Below, piece after piece: positions 36,373 to 45,658 of a stretch of DNA of 64,000 bases (positions are counted from its first letter, which is position 1; each line of letters begins with the position of its first letter). The notes under the pieces are model-generated. The model did no database searches, had not been told where the DNA came from, and saw only the letters and a program-made list of their open reading frames with translations. Both the position numbers and the translations under genes were made by a program. The DNA is taken from NCBI RefSeq assembly GCF_024346975.1, contig NZ_AP024885.1, positions 1-64,000 of the forward strand. Reading direction: 5' to 3'. Source of the DNA: Vibrio neonatus. GTDB taxonomy: Bacteria > Pseudomonadota > Gammaproteobacteria > Enterobacterales > Vibrionaceae.

Positions 36373-37626
36373 TTGGATTATTTTAACTACAAGGAAGATG
36401 GTCAGCTATGGGCTGAAGGTGTCTCCCTCACTCAAGTCGCAGAGCAATTTGGTACTCCAACCTACGTGTATTCTCGCGCTACTTTAGAACGCCACTGGAA
36501 AGCATTTGATCAATCAGTGGGCGAATTCCCTCATTTAGTGTGTTACGCAGTAAAAGCGAACTCTAATCTGGGTGTGCTAAATGCGTTGGCTCGCTTAGGT
36601 TCTGGTTTTGATATTGTTTCTCTTGGTGAGTTAGAACGTGTGGTTGCCGCAGGCGGCGATCCATCAAAAGTGGTTTTTTCTGGGGTAGGGAAAACAGCGC
36701 AAGAGATTAAACGAGCATTAGAGCTAAAAATTAAATGCTTTAATGTTGAGTCTGAACCTGAATTAGAACGAATCAATCAGGTGGCAGGAGAGTGTGGCGC
36801 AATCGCCCCTGTTTCTTTGCGTATTAACCCAAATGTGGATGCTAAAACTCACCCATATATCTCAACAGGCTTGCGTGACAACAAGTTTGGTATTGCATTT
36901 GAGCAAGCGCCACGCGTCTATCAAGTCGCGCAAAAAATGCCGAACCTAAATGTTGTTGGTATTGATTGTCACATTGGCTCTCAGTTAACCGACATTGACC
37001 CATTTATCGATGCCGTTGACCGGCTATTAGGTCTAATTGATAACCTAAAAGCGCAAGGCGTTAATATTAAGCACCTTGATGTGGGTGGCGGTCTAGGGGT
37101 GGTTTATCGTGACGAAATGCCGCCACAACCTTCCGATTATGCGAAAGCTTTGCTGGCACGTTTGCACAACCATCCTGATATTGAATTGATATTTGAACCG
37201 GGTCGAGCTATTGCTGCTAACGCTGGTGTATTGCTGACCAAAGTTGAGTTCCTTAAACATACGGAACACAAAAACTTTGCCATTATCGATGCGGCAATGA
37301 ACGATCTGATGCGCCCTGCGTTATACCAAGCATGGCAAGATATTGTTCCTTTACGTCCACGCCAAGGTGAAGCGATTACTTATGATTTAGTGGGTCCTGT
37401 GTGCGAAACCGGTGACTTCTTAGGTAAAGATCGTAACTTGGTTCTTGAGCAAAATGATCTGTTGGCTGTGCGTTCAGCAGGTGCTTACGGCTTTACTATG
37501 TCTTCTAACTATAACTCTCGCCCACGCGTGGCTGAAGTTATGGTCGACGGAGAAAGTATGCATCTTGTTCGCCAACGTGAAAGCGTTGAAAGTTTATGGC
37601 AACTAGAAAGCACACTACCGGAGTAA
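36373..37626 (+). CDS. lysA: Diaminopimelate decarboxylase LysA
   Basis: LysA is the PLP enzyme of the last lysine step, converting meso-diaminopimelate to lysine. The 417 residues show the alanine-racemase-type barrel with the PLP lysine in CYAVKANSNLGVLNAL (about 57-72), the CHIGSQL segment (about 199), the phosphate-binding GGGLGV (about 237) and the C-terminal VGPVCETGDFLGKDR with the substrate-binding cysteine. The start is TTG at 36373, with AAGGAAAG at 36361-36368 as ribosome site. dapF, which makes its substrate, starts 9 bp after the stop. Confidence 0.97.
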   Translation: MDYFNYKEDGQLWAEGVSLTQVAEQFGTPTYVYSRATLERHWKAFDQSVGEFPHLVCYAVKANSNLGVLNALARLGSGFDIVSLGELERVVAAGGDPSKVVFSGVGKTAQEIKRALELKIKCFNVESEPELERINQVAGECGAIAPVSLRINPNVDAKTHPYISTGLRDNKFGIAFEQAPRVYQVAQKMPNLNVVGIDCHIGSQLTDIDPFIDAVDRLLGLIDNLKAQGVNIKHLDVGGGLGVVYRDEMPPQPSDYAKALLARLHNHPDIELIFEPGRAIAANAGVLLTKVEFLKHTEHKNFAIIDAAMNDLMRPALYQAWQDIVPLRPRQGEAITYDLVGPVCETGDFLGKDRNLVLEQNDLLAVRSAGAYGFTMSSNYNSRPRVAEVMVDGESMHLVRQRESVESLWQLESTLPE

Positions 37627-37635
37627 TTGAACAGC

Positions 37636-38466
37636 ATGCATTTCCATTTTTCTAAAATGCACGGACTAGGCAACGACTTTATGGTTGTTGACTGTATCAC
37701 TCAGAATATTTTTTTCTCGCCTGAGTTGATACGTCGTCTTGCTGATCGCAATACAGGAGTTGGTTTTGACCAGCTCTTAGTTGTAGAAGCGCCTTATGAT
37801 CCAGAAACAGACTTTCACTACCGAATCTTCAATGCTGATGGTTCAGAAGTAGAGCAGTGTGGCAATGGAGCGCGCTGTTTTGCTCGCTTTGTTTCCATGA
37901 AAGGCTTAACCAACAAGTACAGCATCCGCGTCAGTACTAAAAAAGGGAAAATGCTGCTTAAATTGGCCGATGATGAGCAAGTCCGAGTCAACATGGGTGT
38001 GCCTGAATTAGAGCCAAGTAAGATTCCTTTTAAGGCTAAGCAAAAAGAGAAAACGTACATATTAAGAGTCGGTCAGCATACCTTGTTCTGCGGCTCGGTA
38101 AGTATGGGCAACCCGCATGTTGTGACTGTAGTTGATGATGTCGCAACGGCCAAAGTAGAAGAGATTGGCCCGTTACTGGAATCGCATGAGCGCTTTCCTG
38201 AGCGAGTCAATGTAGGCTTTATGCAAATTGTCGATCGCAACAAAATTGCTCTTCGAGTTTACGAACGTGGCGCAGGCGAAACTCAAGCTTGTGGTAGCGG
38301 TGCCTGTGCTGCGGTTGCGGTTGGTATCCTGCAAGGCGCTTTGAATGAGCACGTTGAAGTGAGCTTAACTGGCGGAAAACTAAAAATTGAATGGGCAGGG
38401 CCAGGACAGCCATTGTTCATGACTGGTAGCGCTACGCATGTCTTTGATGGACAGATTAGCTGTTAA
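37636..38466 (+). CDS. dapF: Diaminopimelate epimerase DapF
   Basis: DapF converts LL- to meso-diaminopimelate for lysine and peptidoglycan synthesis. The frame opens with TTG at 37627, but the family start is [19 protein letters not shown], so the ATG at 37636 is preferred, giving 276 residues (E. coli 274). The two catalytic cysteines lie in [13 protein letters not shown] (about 74) and [13 protein letters not shown] (about 217), and the repeat structure of the two lobes is intact. It belongs to the lptM-lysA-dapF-DUF484-xerC-yigB cluster. Confidence 0.97.
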   Translation: MHFHFSKMHGLGNDFMVVDCITQNIFFSPELIRRLADRNTGVGFDQLLVVEAPYDPETDFHYRIFNADGSEVEQCGNGARCFARFVSMKGLTNKYSIRVSTKKGKMLLKLADDEQVRVNMGVPELEPSKIPFKAKQKEKTYILRVGQHTLFCGSVSMGNPHVVTVVDDVATAKVEEIGPLLESHERFPERVNVGFMQIVDRNKIALRVYERGAGETQACGSGACAAVAVGILQGALNEHVEVSLTGGKLKIEWAGPGQPLFMTGSATHVFDGQISC

Positions 38467-38490
38467 CTCATAGTGATATAAGGAATTACC

Positions 38491-39192
38491 TTGGATTCAA
38501 CAGCCAAAGAACTGTTTACTGCTATAGATATAGAGCAGTACTTATTAGATAACCCTGACTTTTTTGTGGGTCGAGAGCACCTTATTGATTCGTTAAGTGT
38601 GCCGCATCATCGAGAGGGTGCGGTCTCTTTGTTTGAGTTGAAACTTGGCCGTCAGCGTGAACAAATTCAGGCATTAGAAAAACAAAAAAATGAGCTAATG
38701 ACGTTGGCCAGTCGCAATGACCGTATCTTTCGTCATTTTATGCAGTTAGAAAAACGCATTTTATTGGCCAAGTCTGGCGAACAAGTGATCAGTGCTTTAG
38801 AAAAAAAAGCACAACAGCTTGAGCTTACCGTGGTGGTAGGTGTGGTCGGGCACGTCAGTTCGCAACTGCAATTAAACCAACAAGACTGGGCAAAATTTAA
38901 AACGCAGAATTTGGCGGAGCGAGGGGCTTATCTTGGTCGCCTGAAGCGCAGTGACCGTGAGTTAATATTTACTCAAGGTACACCAGTTTCAGAGTTAGGG
39001 TCGTATGCGGTTCTTTCTTTTGATCATCCAAATCTCGAAGGCTTTTTGTGTTTTTGTAGCGAAGATGGCGGACGCTATCAGCCAAGCCAAGATACATTAT
39101 ATTTAAGCCACCTAGCGATGGTTGTTGCTCAGCAACTTAAAAATTTACAATGGCAGAAGGTTCAAACGCTGCATGTCCCACCACATTCCTAA
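38491..39192 (+). CDS. DUF484-family protein
   Basis: A 233-residue DUF484 protein, the usual gene between dapF and xerC. It has the conserved opening ([19 protein letters not shown], about 12-30), a coiled-coil segment rich in E, K and Q (about 48-70), and a GAF-like C-terminal domain (about 85-225) ending [12 protein letters not shown]. No enzymatic motif is visible and the function is not established. The start is TTG at 38491 behind AAGGAATT. The 3' end overlaps the xerC start by 20 bp. Confidence 0.9.
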   Translation: MDSTAKELFTAIDIEQYLLDNPDFFVGREHLIDSLSVPHHREGAVSLFELKLGRQREQIQALEKQKNELMTLASRNDRIFRHFMQLEKRILLAKSGEQVISALEKKAQQLELTVVVGVVGHVSSQLQLNQQDWAKFKTQNLAERGAYLGRLKRSDRELIFTQGTPVSELGSYAVLSFDHPNLEGFLCFCSEDGGRYQPSQDTLYLSHLAMVVAQQLKNLQWQKVQTLHVPPHS

Positions 39193-40093
39193 TACCTATC
39201 AAACTTGGATCGATGCGTTCATTTCTTATCTTAATAGCGAAAAAGGAATGAGCGAACACACCCAGAGTAACTACCAAAATCAGCTGACTATTATCGCCTC
39301 ACAACTGGTGAGCTTTGGTGTGCAAAGTTGGCAACAACTGGATATTGCTTGGGTGAGACAAATTGCGGCCAAAGGCTCCAGAGAAGGCCTAAAACCCAAT
39401 AGCTTAGCCACTCGATTGTCCTGCTTGCGCAGCTTTTTAGATTATCTAGTGCTAAAAGGTGAACTATCAGCAAACCCCGCTAAAGGGGTCAGTACACCAA
39501 GAAACCATAAGCGACTGCCAAAAAACCTTGATGTTGATGAAGCAGGACAACTGCTAGACATCAACATGGATGATCCATTAGCCATTCGTGATAGAGCGAT
39601 TATGGAGCTTATGTATGGCACAGGGATGCGTCTTTCTGAACTGATCCAACTGAACGTGAAAAGCGTGCAGGGTGATCGCGGAGAAATTCGTGTGATTGGT
39701 AAGGGCGATAAAGAACGAATCGTCCCTTTTAGTGGTGAAGCGAAACGTTGGATACTGCACTGGTTAAAAGTGCGTCCGCTGCTATTGAAAGAAGAGCAAG
39801 AGGCGCTATTTATTTCCAAACGAGGCACTCGGATCTCGCATCGAAATGTGCAAAAGCGTATGTCTGAATGGGGCATTAAGCAGGGTGTGACTAGCCATAT
39901 TACCCCGCACAAACTGAGACACTCCTTTGCTACCCATATTTTGGAATCTAGCGGCAACTTGCGTGCGGTACAAGAGATGTTAGGACATGAAAGCCTATCA
40001 ACTACGCAAGTCTATACACACTTAGACTTTCAGCATTTAGCGCAAGCCTATGATAAAGCTCACCCTAGAGCGAAGAAGAAACCGGAGTCGTAA
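39173..40093 (+). CDS. xerC: Tyrosine recombinase XerC
   Basis: XerC acts with XerD at dif to resolve chromosome dimers. The frame is open from 39122, but the sequence before [20 protein letters not shown] is the DUF484 gene read in another frame. The ATG at 39173 gives 306 residues (E. coli 298). The N-terminal SAM-like domain is at about 10-95. Catalytic residues are recognisable: Arg in [17 protein letters not shown], Lys in [13 protein letters not shown], His-Arg in [13 protein letters not shown], His in [12 protein letters not shown] and the nucleophile Tyr in [11 protein letters not shown]. It overlaps yigB by 1 bp. Confidence 0.96.
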   Translation: MSHHIPNTYQTWIDAFISYLNSEKGMSEHTQSNYQNQLTIIASQLVSFGVQSWQQLDIAWVRQIAAKGSREGLKPNSLATRLSCLRSFLDYLVLKGELSANPAKGVSTPRNHKRLPKNLDVDEAGQLLDINMDDPLAIRDRAIMELMYGTGMRLSELIQLNVKSVQGDRGEIRVIGKGDKERIVPFSGEAKRWILHWLKVRPLLLKEEQEALFISKRGTRISHRNVQKRMSEWGIKQGVTSHITPHKLRHSFATHILESSGNLRAVQEMLGHESLSTTQVYTHLDFQHLAQAYDKAHPRAKKKPES

Positions 40094-40809
40094 TGCGTTT
40101 TTATCGAAGCTTAAATACAGTGCGGGCAATGACTTTCGACCTTGATGATACTTTGTATGACAATCATCCGGTGATTAAGCGATTAGAGCGAGATTTACGA
40201 CTTTGGCTGGTGGACTCTTTTCCACTGTTATCGGGTTTTGATGAACAAGATTGGAAAAGGTTTAAGCAACAAGCATTGCGCAGTAGTGAGCGCTGTCGAC
40301 ATGATGTGACCGTGGCAAGAGAGACTCAGCTAGGGTTTGCTTTTGCTGCCATTGGAATCACAGGCACAAGCCAAGCAGAGGCCATTGAGCAGACCATGCA
40401 ACAAGTGACTCTGTTGCGAAATAGGGTCGATATTCCAGAGCAAACCTTCCGCACGCTAGAAGTGCTCGCACAAAGATTACCATTGGTTGCGATTACCAAC
40501 GGCAATGTTGATGTGCAGCGTATTGGTTTACAGGATTACTTCTGCGCCACTTTTAAAGCCGGCCCTGATGGCGCGGCGAAACCTAACGCCGATATGTTTG
40601 TGAAAGCATCTAAGGTGTTAAATACACCTGCTCACTCCATATTACATATTGGGGATCACCTGCAGACAGATGTTATGGGCGCAAAAGCTGCCGGTTTTCA
40701 AGCGGCTTGGTTTAATGATTCTGCTATGGGCATCAAGCTACAATCAAAAGCAACCGTCATGCCCGATGTTGAGATTAATCACATCGAGCAATTACTGCAT
40801 TTTATTTAG
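40093..40809 (+). CDS. yigB: HAD phosphatase YigB
   Basis: A 238-residue HAD-superfamily phosphatase; E. coli YigB dephosphorylates the riboflavin precursor 5-amino-6-(5-phosphoribitylamino)uracil and also FMN. Motif I is FDLDDTLYDN (about 15-24) with the nucleophile aspartate, motif II ITNGN (about 135), and motifs III/IV KPNADMFVKA and HIGDHLQTDVMGAKAAG (about 193). A helical cap lies between motifs I and II. It starts at the xerC stop (TAATG) and ends the cluster. Confidence 0.92.
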   Translation: MRFYRSLNTVRAMTFDLDDTLYDNHPVIKRLERDLRLWLVDSFPLLSGFDEQDWKRFKQQALRSSERCRHDVTVARETQLGFAFAAIGITGTSQAEAIEQTMQQVTLLRNRVDIPEQTFRTLEVLAQRLPLVAITNGNVDVQRIGLQDYFCATFKAGPDGAAKPNADMFVKASKVLNTPAHSILHIGDHLQTDVMGAKAAGFQAAWFNDSAMGIKLQSKATVMPDVEINHIEQLLHFI

Positions 40810-40848
40810 ATGATACGCTTTTACAGTGCGTGGCTTAAAGTGCATGCC

Positions 40849-41436
40849 TTAAAGAGAATGACCACTGCGATCAGCTTGGAATACTTGCAGATAATAGTCT
40901 AAAAACTCGGTCAGTTGTTCGGCTTGACTCTCTAGCCCTTCTAAACGCATTAGCTCTATCCCCACCTCACAAGTACACAGATTACCGTCACTTTGGTTTC
41001 TTCGCAGGCTGTAGTTTGAGTGACTAGATGGTTGTAAATGGTATTGCGGCAACGCTTGTAACCAAGGGCTTTGTCGCCACATCTTCTTCGCTTCTTGCCA
41101 AGTTGCATCCAGCACAATGTACAGGCGAGGTGCTAATGACGGTGATGCGTTTTGCTGAGTGCTATACGCTTCAAGTGCCTGACTATGCTCACTAGGAAAT
41201 AACAGCACAGGGTTAGGGTGACTGGCAATGAGATCGAGTAACTCTGAAGCGGGATTGGTTCGGCTCCAGAGAAATTGCTGGGCATTGGGCAGGGCATTTA
41301 ACAATAGCTTACCGGTATTCGTTGCTCGTTTTAGCTCATTTGGGTGGCATAGCAATGCCACCTGCATTGGGTGTTCAAATGAGGGAAACTGCTCGCACAA
41401 ACAGTGGTGCTTGAAGCCACAAACAGCACAAGCCAT
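40849..41436 (-). CDS. DTW-domain protein, probable tRNA aminocarboxypropyltransferase
   Basis: A 195-residue DTW-domain protein. Family members transfer the aminocarboxypropyl group of S-adenosylmethionine to uridine in tRNA (acp3U). The N-terminal cysteine cluster CAVCGFKHHCLC (3-14) looks metal-binding. The DxTW block reads LDATWQEAKKMWRQSPWLQ (about 119-137), and CTCEVGIELM is the usual C-terminal segment. Which tRNA it modifies cannot be read. It follows the lipoprotein gene with a 1-bp overlap (TAATG). Confidence 0.85.
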   Translation of the reverse strand: MACAVCGFKHHCLCEQFPSFEHPMQVALLCHPNELKRATNTGKLLLNALPNAQQFLWSRTNPASELLDLIASHPNPVLLFPSEHSQALEAYSTQQNASPSLAPRLYIVLDATWQEAKKMWRQSPWLQALPQYHLQPSSHSNYSLRRNQSDGNLCTCEVGIELMRLEGLESQAEQLTEFLDYYLQVFQADRSGHSL

Positions 41437-42455
41437 TACTGAGCCTTTTTCAGGTTTAAACCATCATTGGTTAATGGGTAAGTTGCGCCATTGATGGTTT
41501 CATATTGGGTAGATAAGGTATCCCCTTTGAGCTCAAATTCGCGTACGGCAATGATCTGTTGTCCTTGATAGGTAACAGAAGTTACTTGGATTAAATCGCT
41601 GTTTAATGTCTGCCAGTGACCTTGTTCAACCACATCTTGGCTTCCATCGTTATAAGAATAACGGCTTTCAGCTCGATGATCAGTGGATAGGGTTAGGGTG
41701 AGCAAAGTGCTGTTGTCGATAGACTGGCTATAAGTGCCAGCAACTTGATCGCTAGGGTAGCTAGAGTCGTTATAACAGCCACTAAAGCTGCGATCGGCAA
41801 CTTGCAGTTGTGCTGTCCATCCGTAAATAGAATCGCTCATCGTATCGCGGCACATTTGTGGGCGAATAACGAGTTGTCCTTGGGTAAGGCTGTAGCGTGA
41901 TTCACTGAGGCTTTGTTCTAGATTCACCACAGGTAAATGCAGAGTCTCTTTACCTAACTGAGATAGCTCGATAGCGCCCTCTGACACATCGGCCGACCAT
42001 GATGGCTCATTACCAAAAGCTCTTGCCTCTCTAGGGGCTTGTTGGCAGCGATTGCTGTTTTCGGTGCTGATAACGTTAAATTCAGTGACCACAAACTTAC
42101 TACCAAACTGCTGTGCAAAACCGCTGGTGGCAGGCTCAAAATAACCGAACACCTCAGCATACATCGCCTGATTTGGTTTGGTGGTCATGGATTCTACGGC
42201 AGTGCGAACCTGCGTAGGCAGTTCTAGCCAGTAGGTTGCGTTGCTATTGCAGGGATGTATGGTGCGTGATTCATGTCCAACCATAATCTCACCACGCAGA
42301 AGCACGCGCGCTGGGGCTTCCGTGTCAGGTATCAGAGGTTGTGTGGACAGCACATTACTTTCGGTTGTGCTCGCTGAGGATTGTGGTGGCTCGGTGCTAC
42401 TACAACCGAGCAAAACCATAGAACTAATAACAGAAAGTAGTGTGCATTTTTTCAT
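41436..42455 (-). CDS. Putative lipoprotein, COG3650-like
   Basis: A 339-residue exported lipoprotein of uncertain function. The signal peptide ends in the lipobox LLGC with cysteine 18, followed by a serine-rich linker. Two regions stand out: a segment beginning ATYWLELP (about 70-140), and EPSWSADVSEGAIELSQLG followed by MCRDTMSDSIYGWTAQLQV (about 150-225). The second part resembles COG3650 proteins, in which NEPFW-type and CRDxMSD-type motifs occur. The distal part may bind a small ligand. The family call is from memory of motifs only. It is followed by the DTW gene. Confidence 0.7.
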   Translation of the reverse strand: MKKCTLLSVISSMVLLGCSSTEPPQSSASTTESNVLSTQPLIPDTEAPARVLLRGEIMVGHESRTIHPCNSNATYWLELPTQVRTAVESMTTKPNQAMYAEVFGYFEPATSGFAQQFGSKFVVTEFNVISTENSNRCQQAPREARAFGNEPSWSADVSEGAIELSQLGKETLHLPVVNLEQSLSESRYSLTQGQLVIRPQMCRDTMSDSIYGWTAQLQVADRSFSGCYNDSSYPSDQVAGTYSQSIDNSTLLTLTLSTDHRAESRYSYNDGSQDVVEQGHWQTLNSDLIQVTSVTYQGQQIIAVREFELKGDTLSTQYETINGATYPLTNDGLNLKKAQ

Positions 42456-42488
42456 TATCTAGCCTGTGATGGGCGATGAATTTAATGC

Positions 42489-43310
42489 TTATCTTAACAG
42501 GTGTTCAAGAAGATAGTGAGCCACAGCGTCATCTTCGTTGCTGCCAATCACTTCATTGTTTGGTAGCGCCGCTTTTACCTTAGGGTGTGCGGTTTGCATG
42601 ACTTTACCCATGCCTGCCATCGCCAGCATTTCGGCGTCATTCATACCATCGCCAAACGCAATACAGTTAGAGAGATCTTTCCCCAAACTTTCCGCTACCG
42701 CTTGTAGGGCTAGCCCTTTAGACACATCACCTTGCATTACTTCAAGACACCAAGGTGTTGAGAAAGCCACATTTAGCTCATTGCCAAACTCTTGGTTTAG
42801 CTTATCTTCAAAGGCACTTAGATGCTCATGGCTCTCATGAGTAAAGAAGACCTTCGCTATATCGTTTTTCGGTGCGTCTTTGTCATCAAACAGGCGGAAT
42901 GCAAACCCAGAGGATTTACTAAAAGACAATAAGTGTTCATCGGTTTGGTTAACCCACCATTGGTCATCTTGGTAGATGTGAATGATGATGTCTGGATCTT
43001 GACGAATAATATCAATCACGGGTTGTACTAACTCAGAATTAACGTTTTGGCTGTACATTAAGTTGTTGTTGATATCGTGTACACGAGCACCATTAGAGGT
43101 GATCATATAAGCGGGAATACCAGAGTTTTCGCGGATATAGGCAACGTCAATATGGTGACGGCCGGTAGCGAAAATAAAAGTATAACCTTGCTCATGCAGC
43201 TGCTTTAAAGTCTGTTTGGTCACGTCAGAGAGCTGGTGGTCAGGAGCTAAAAGTGTGCCATCTAAATCAGAGGCAACAATAGTAATATTTTCAAATGCAG
43301 AGTTATTCAA
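42489..43310 (-). CDS. yigL: Cof-type HAD phosphatase YigL
   Basis: A 273-residue type IIB HAD phosphatase. E. coli YigL acts on pyridoxal phosphate and sugar phosphates and is induced during glucose-phosphate stress. Motif I is VASDLDGTLLAPDHQLS (about 12), motif II FATGRHH (about 48), the TSNGARVHD block follows, and motif IV is IAFGDGMNDAEMLAMAG (about 216). The closest resemblance is to YigL rather than YidA. It precedes, on the same strand, the lipoprotein-DTW pair by 33 bp. Confidence 0.9.
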   Translation of the reverse strand: MNNSAFENITIVASDLDGTLLAPDHQLSDVTKQTLKQLHEQGYTFIFATGRHHIDVAYIRENSGIPAYMITSNGARVHDINNNLMYSQNVNSELVQPVIDIIRQDPDIIIHIYQDDQWWVNQTDEHLLSFSKSSGFAFRLFDDKDAPKNDIAKVFFTHESHEHLSAFEDKLNQEFGNELNVAFSTPWCLEVMQGDVSKGLALQAVAESLGKDLSNCIAFGDGMNDAEMLAMAGMGKVMQTAHPKVKAALPNNEVIGSNEDDAVAHYLLEHLLR

Positions 43311-43370
43311 GGTTATGCCCTTTCTTATATTTTCAGGATCATTTGTATAATACGTTATTCATAGAGGAAG

Positions 43371-43398
43371 AAAGAGGGTAAACCATGCTTTCCTCTTT
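43371..43398 (-). terminator. Candidate terminator of pldB
   Basis: On the minus strand AAAGAGG and CCTCTTT pair around a 14-base loop about 30 bp after the pldB stop, with pyrimidine-rich sequence next. The stem is short, so the call is tentative. Confidence 0.4.
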
Positions 43399-43429
43399 TC
43401 TGATTTTACTCTTTGCTAATGTAGTCGGC

Positions 43430-44407
43430 TCATTGCTCAAAAAAGCCCAAAATAGCGTCTAAAGCTTGGTTTCTTGCATGATCTTGTTCGACGAGTACTT
43501 CATGCTTGGCATCGGCAATTGGAACTAGCACCGCATCTTGGCGGATTTTGCTTAACTGCGCGATAAATTGATTTTGGGCGTTGTTTTCAACCACAGTATC
43601 TAAACTCGGCTGAATGAGTAGCAAAGGAATATTAATCTGCTGAGCCTCTTTTACGCATTGCTCTGCGCCTATAACACCTTGCCAGACCCAGTGTGAGGTT
43701 GGGCCGCCCATTTGAATTTGCTCGGTTTGCTCAAACAGATTCGTCGACCATTCATACCTTAATTTGCAGGTGCTCAGATTATTGTCTTTAAACGGTTTCT
43801 TTTGATAAGCCGTTTGTCCTAATGCGTAGTGGGGCTGCTTGCTCCAGCGAATGAAGGTCTTACACAAAGGCTTAACGACCGCTCTCAGTGGCGAGGGCAT
43901 TTTAATCCCAAACATAGGGGCGCTTAGGGCAATAGCATGAAATGGATGCGAGTGCTGAGTTTGAATGTAGCGCGTTGAGATTGCTCCGCCCATAGAGTGA
44001 CCAAGAATAAATCGGCGACTGTAGCGATTGAAATTAAATTGCTGCACGATAGTCTCAAGATCTTCAACGTAATCTTGAAAGTCTTCGACATGCCCCATTT
44101 GCGGATCATCTAGCAATCGCTCAGACATACCTTGACCGCGATGGTCGTAAGAGTAGATATCAAAGCCTTGCTTAAACAGGTCATAAAACAACTCTGGATA
44201 ACGACAAGCACTTTCAGTTCGTCCGTTGACCATCAAGATCGCTTTGCTGTGTAGCGGTGATGTGAGACTGATCCAATAGAGTTTCTTGTTGTTTTTGCCT
44301 TCCGTGTAACCTTGCTGTCGGTTATCCCAAAAACTCGCTATCGGGTATTTCATTTGATATTCGTAGTCAGCTTCTTGAGTGCAGACATCTATCGCATTTT
44401 TTGACAT
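43430..44407 (-). CDS. pldB: Lysophospholipase L2 PldB
   Basis: PldB is an inner-membrane-associated alpha/beta hydrolase that deacylates lysophospholipids and transfers their acyl groups. The 325 residues have the serine nucleophile elbow GHSMGG (about 145-150, in RRFILGHSMGGAISTRY), an oxyanion-loop region MVNGRTESACRYPEL, SYDHRGQGMSER, the acidic residue near IQPSLDTVVEN, and the histidine in IADAKHEVLVEQD. The gene pairs with yigL in enterobacteria as well. It diverges from rhtB. Confidence 0.92.
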   Translation of the reverse strand: MSKNAIDVCTQEADYEYQMKYPIASFWDNRQQGYTEGKNNKKLYWISLTSPLHSKAILMVNGRTESACRYPELFYDLFKQGFDIYSYDHRGQGMSERLLDDPQMGHVEDFQDYVEDLETIVQQFNFNRYSRRFILGHSMGGAISTRYIQTQHSHPFHAIALSAPMFGIKMPSPLRAVVKPLCKTFIRWSKQPHYALGQTAYQKKPFKDNNLSTCKLRYEWSTNLFEQTEQIQMGGPTSHWVWQGVIGAEQCVKEAQQINIPLLLIQPSLDTVVENNAQNQFIAQLSKIRQDAVLVPIADAKHEVLVEQDHARNQALDAILGFFEQ

Positions 44408-44476
44408 TGCATTTGTTTCCTGTTCACGTTACAAACAGCATAACATCCTAAAATGATAGTGAATATAGGGACTAAT

Positions 44477-45094
44477 ATGGAGTTGAAAATTTGGTTGGCG
44501 TACGTTGCCACGGCAGTTATTTTTAGCCTCGCACCAGGGTCTGGCACGGTAAACTCAATTGCAAATGGGATTAACTATGGGATGCGTAAGTCGTTGTCGG
44601 CAATTGTAGGGCTGCAACTTGGGTTACTTTTTCATATTGTATTGGTTGGAGCAGGGATTGGCGCTTTGGTGGCTCAATCGGCGGTTGCTTTTACTGTTAT
44701 CAAGTGGATTGGTGTCGCGTATTTAATCTGGCTTGGCATTCAAAAATGGCGAGACAGCAAACGCTTTAAATTGGTCGAAAACCATGAGCAAGTATCTAAG
44801 GGACAGTTGTTAAAACAAGGAATTTTTATCAACCTGACTAACCCTAAGTCGATTGTTTTCCTAGTAGCGTTATTCCCGCAATTTATCAATCCTCAGTTAC
44901 CGCACCTTCCGCAACTATTGATTCTTGGTGTCACAACCATTGTTATCGATGGCACTGTGATGTTGGGATATACCGGCCTTGCCTCACAAATGGGCAATTT
45001 TATCCGCTCGGACAAAGTGATTGGTAAACTGAATAAAGTGTTTGGTTCCATGTTTATTGGTTGTGGTGTTTTACTTGCCGCGGCTAAAGGCTAA
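44477..45094 (+). CDS. rhtB: LysE-family homoserine/threonine exporter RhtB
   Basis: RhtB is an inner-membrane exporter of homoserine and its lactone. The start is set at the ATG 44477 (MELKIWLAYVATAVIFSLAPG), eight codons inside the open frame, because AGGGA lies 6 bp before it. The 205 residues contain about six membrane helices, the family motif SLAPGSGTVNSIANGINYGM, and NLTNPKSIVFLVALFPQF. The final codons AAKG-stop fall inside a CTAAAGG heptamer array. It lies divergent from pldB, as in E. coli. Confidence 0.9.
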   Translation: MELKIWLAYVATAVIFSLAPGSGTVNSIANGINYGMRKSLSAIVGLQLGLLFHIVLVGAGIGALVAQSAVAFTVIKWIGVAYLIWLGIQKWRDSKRFKLVENHEQVSKGQLLKQGIFINLTNPKSIVFLVALFPQFINPQLPHLPQLLILGVTTIVIDGTVMLGYTGLASQMGNFIRSDKVIGKLNKVFGSMFIGCGVLLAAAKG

Positions 45095-45135
45095 AGGCTA
45101 AAGGCTAAAGGCTAAAGGCTAAAGGCTAAAGGCTA
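45084..45135. repeat. Tandem CTAAAGG heptamer array at the rhtB 3' end
   Basis: Seven perfect copies of the 7-bp unit CTAAAGG (45084-45132) are followed by a partial CTA. The array starts inside the last codons of rhtB. The stop codon lies in the second copy, so copy-number changes by slippage would leave the protein unaltered unless nearly all copies were lost. It ends about 140 bp before arsR. Confidence 0.98.
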
Positions 45136-45274
45136 TCGAATTTCACGCGATAATCGTGAGTGATATTCATCTTTTGTAACATGAATCTTTTATGACATCG
45201 GCGAGTTTGACTTGTCGGTGTCTTTTTTTTGGCTAGTATATATGGATATTCGTATATGGTTATTGGTTGTCATA

Positions 45275-45610
45275 ATGTTGCCTCATCAATTTTTTAAACT
45301 ACTTGCAGATGAAACGCGTTTACGTTGCTTATTGTTGATTGCCCGTGAAGGTGGCTTGTGCGTGTGTGAGTTAACTCATGCATTGCAAGAGAGTCAGCCG
45401 AAGGTATCTCGTCACTTAGCGCAAATGCGACAGTCGGGTGTATTAGTGGATGAACGACGAGGGCAATGGGTTTACTACCATATCGCCACAGATATTCCTG
45501 GCTGGGCTAGGAAGGTGATTGATGGCTTACGTGATTCAAATTGTCTGAAAGAACAATATCAAGAAGATACCCAAAGATTAGTGCACATAGACGATAAGTC
45601 CTGTGTGTGA
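45275..45610 (+). CDS. arsR: ArsR-family arsenic-responsive repressor
   Basis: A 111-residue winged-helix metalloregulator. The frame is open from 45212, but MLPHQFFKLLADETRLRCLL is the family start, so the ATG at 45275 is used. The helix-3 motif LCVCEL (C29, C31) is the classical As(III)-binding pair, with C18 a possible third ligand. The recognition helix is SQPKVSRHLAQMRQSGVL. The sequence just upstream contains ATATGG twice, 14 bp apart (45238-45258), a possible operator. It heads an operon with gapdh, a phosphatase and arsJ, so it should derepress them when arsenic is present. Confidence 0.92.
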   Translation: MLPHQFFKLLADETRLRCLLLIAREGGLCVCELTHALQESQPKVSRHLAQMRQSGVLVDERRGQWVYYHIATDIPGWARKVIDGLRDSNCLKEQYQEDTQRLVHIDDKSCV

Positions 45611-45658
45611 TTTGCAATTTTAAATACTCATTAACAACGTGAGAGTAAAGGATAGAAC

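Noticed and set aside
39122..39172. Upstream extension of xerC
   Set aside because: The 17 extra codons are DUF484 coding sequence in another frame and do not match XerC starts.
45084..45135. Short tandem repeat as a possible CRISPR array
   Set aside because: The unit is 7 bp with no spacers and no cas genes nearby; it is a simple heptamer repeat.
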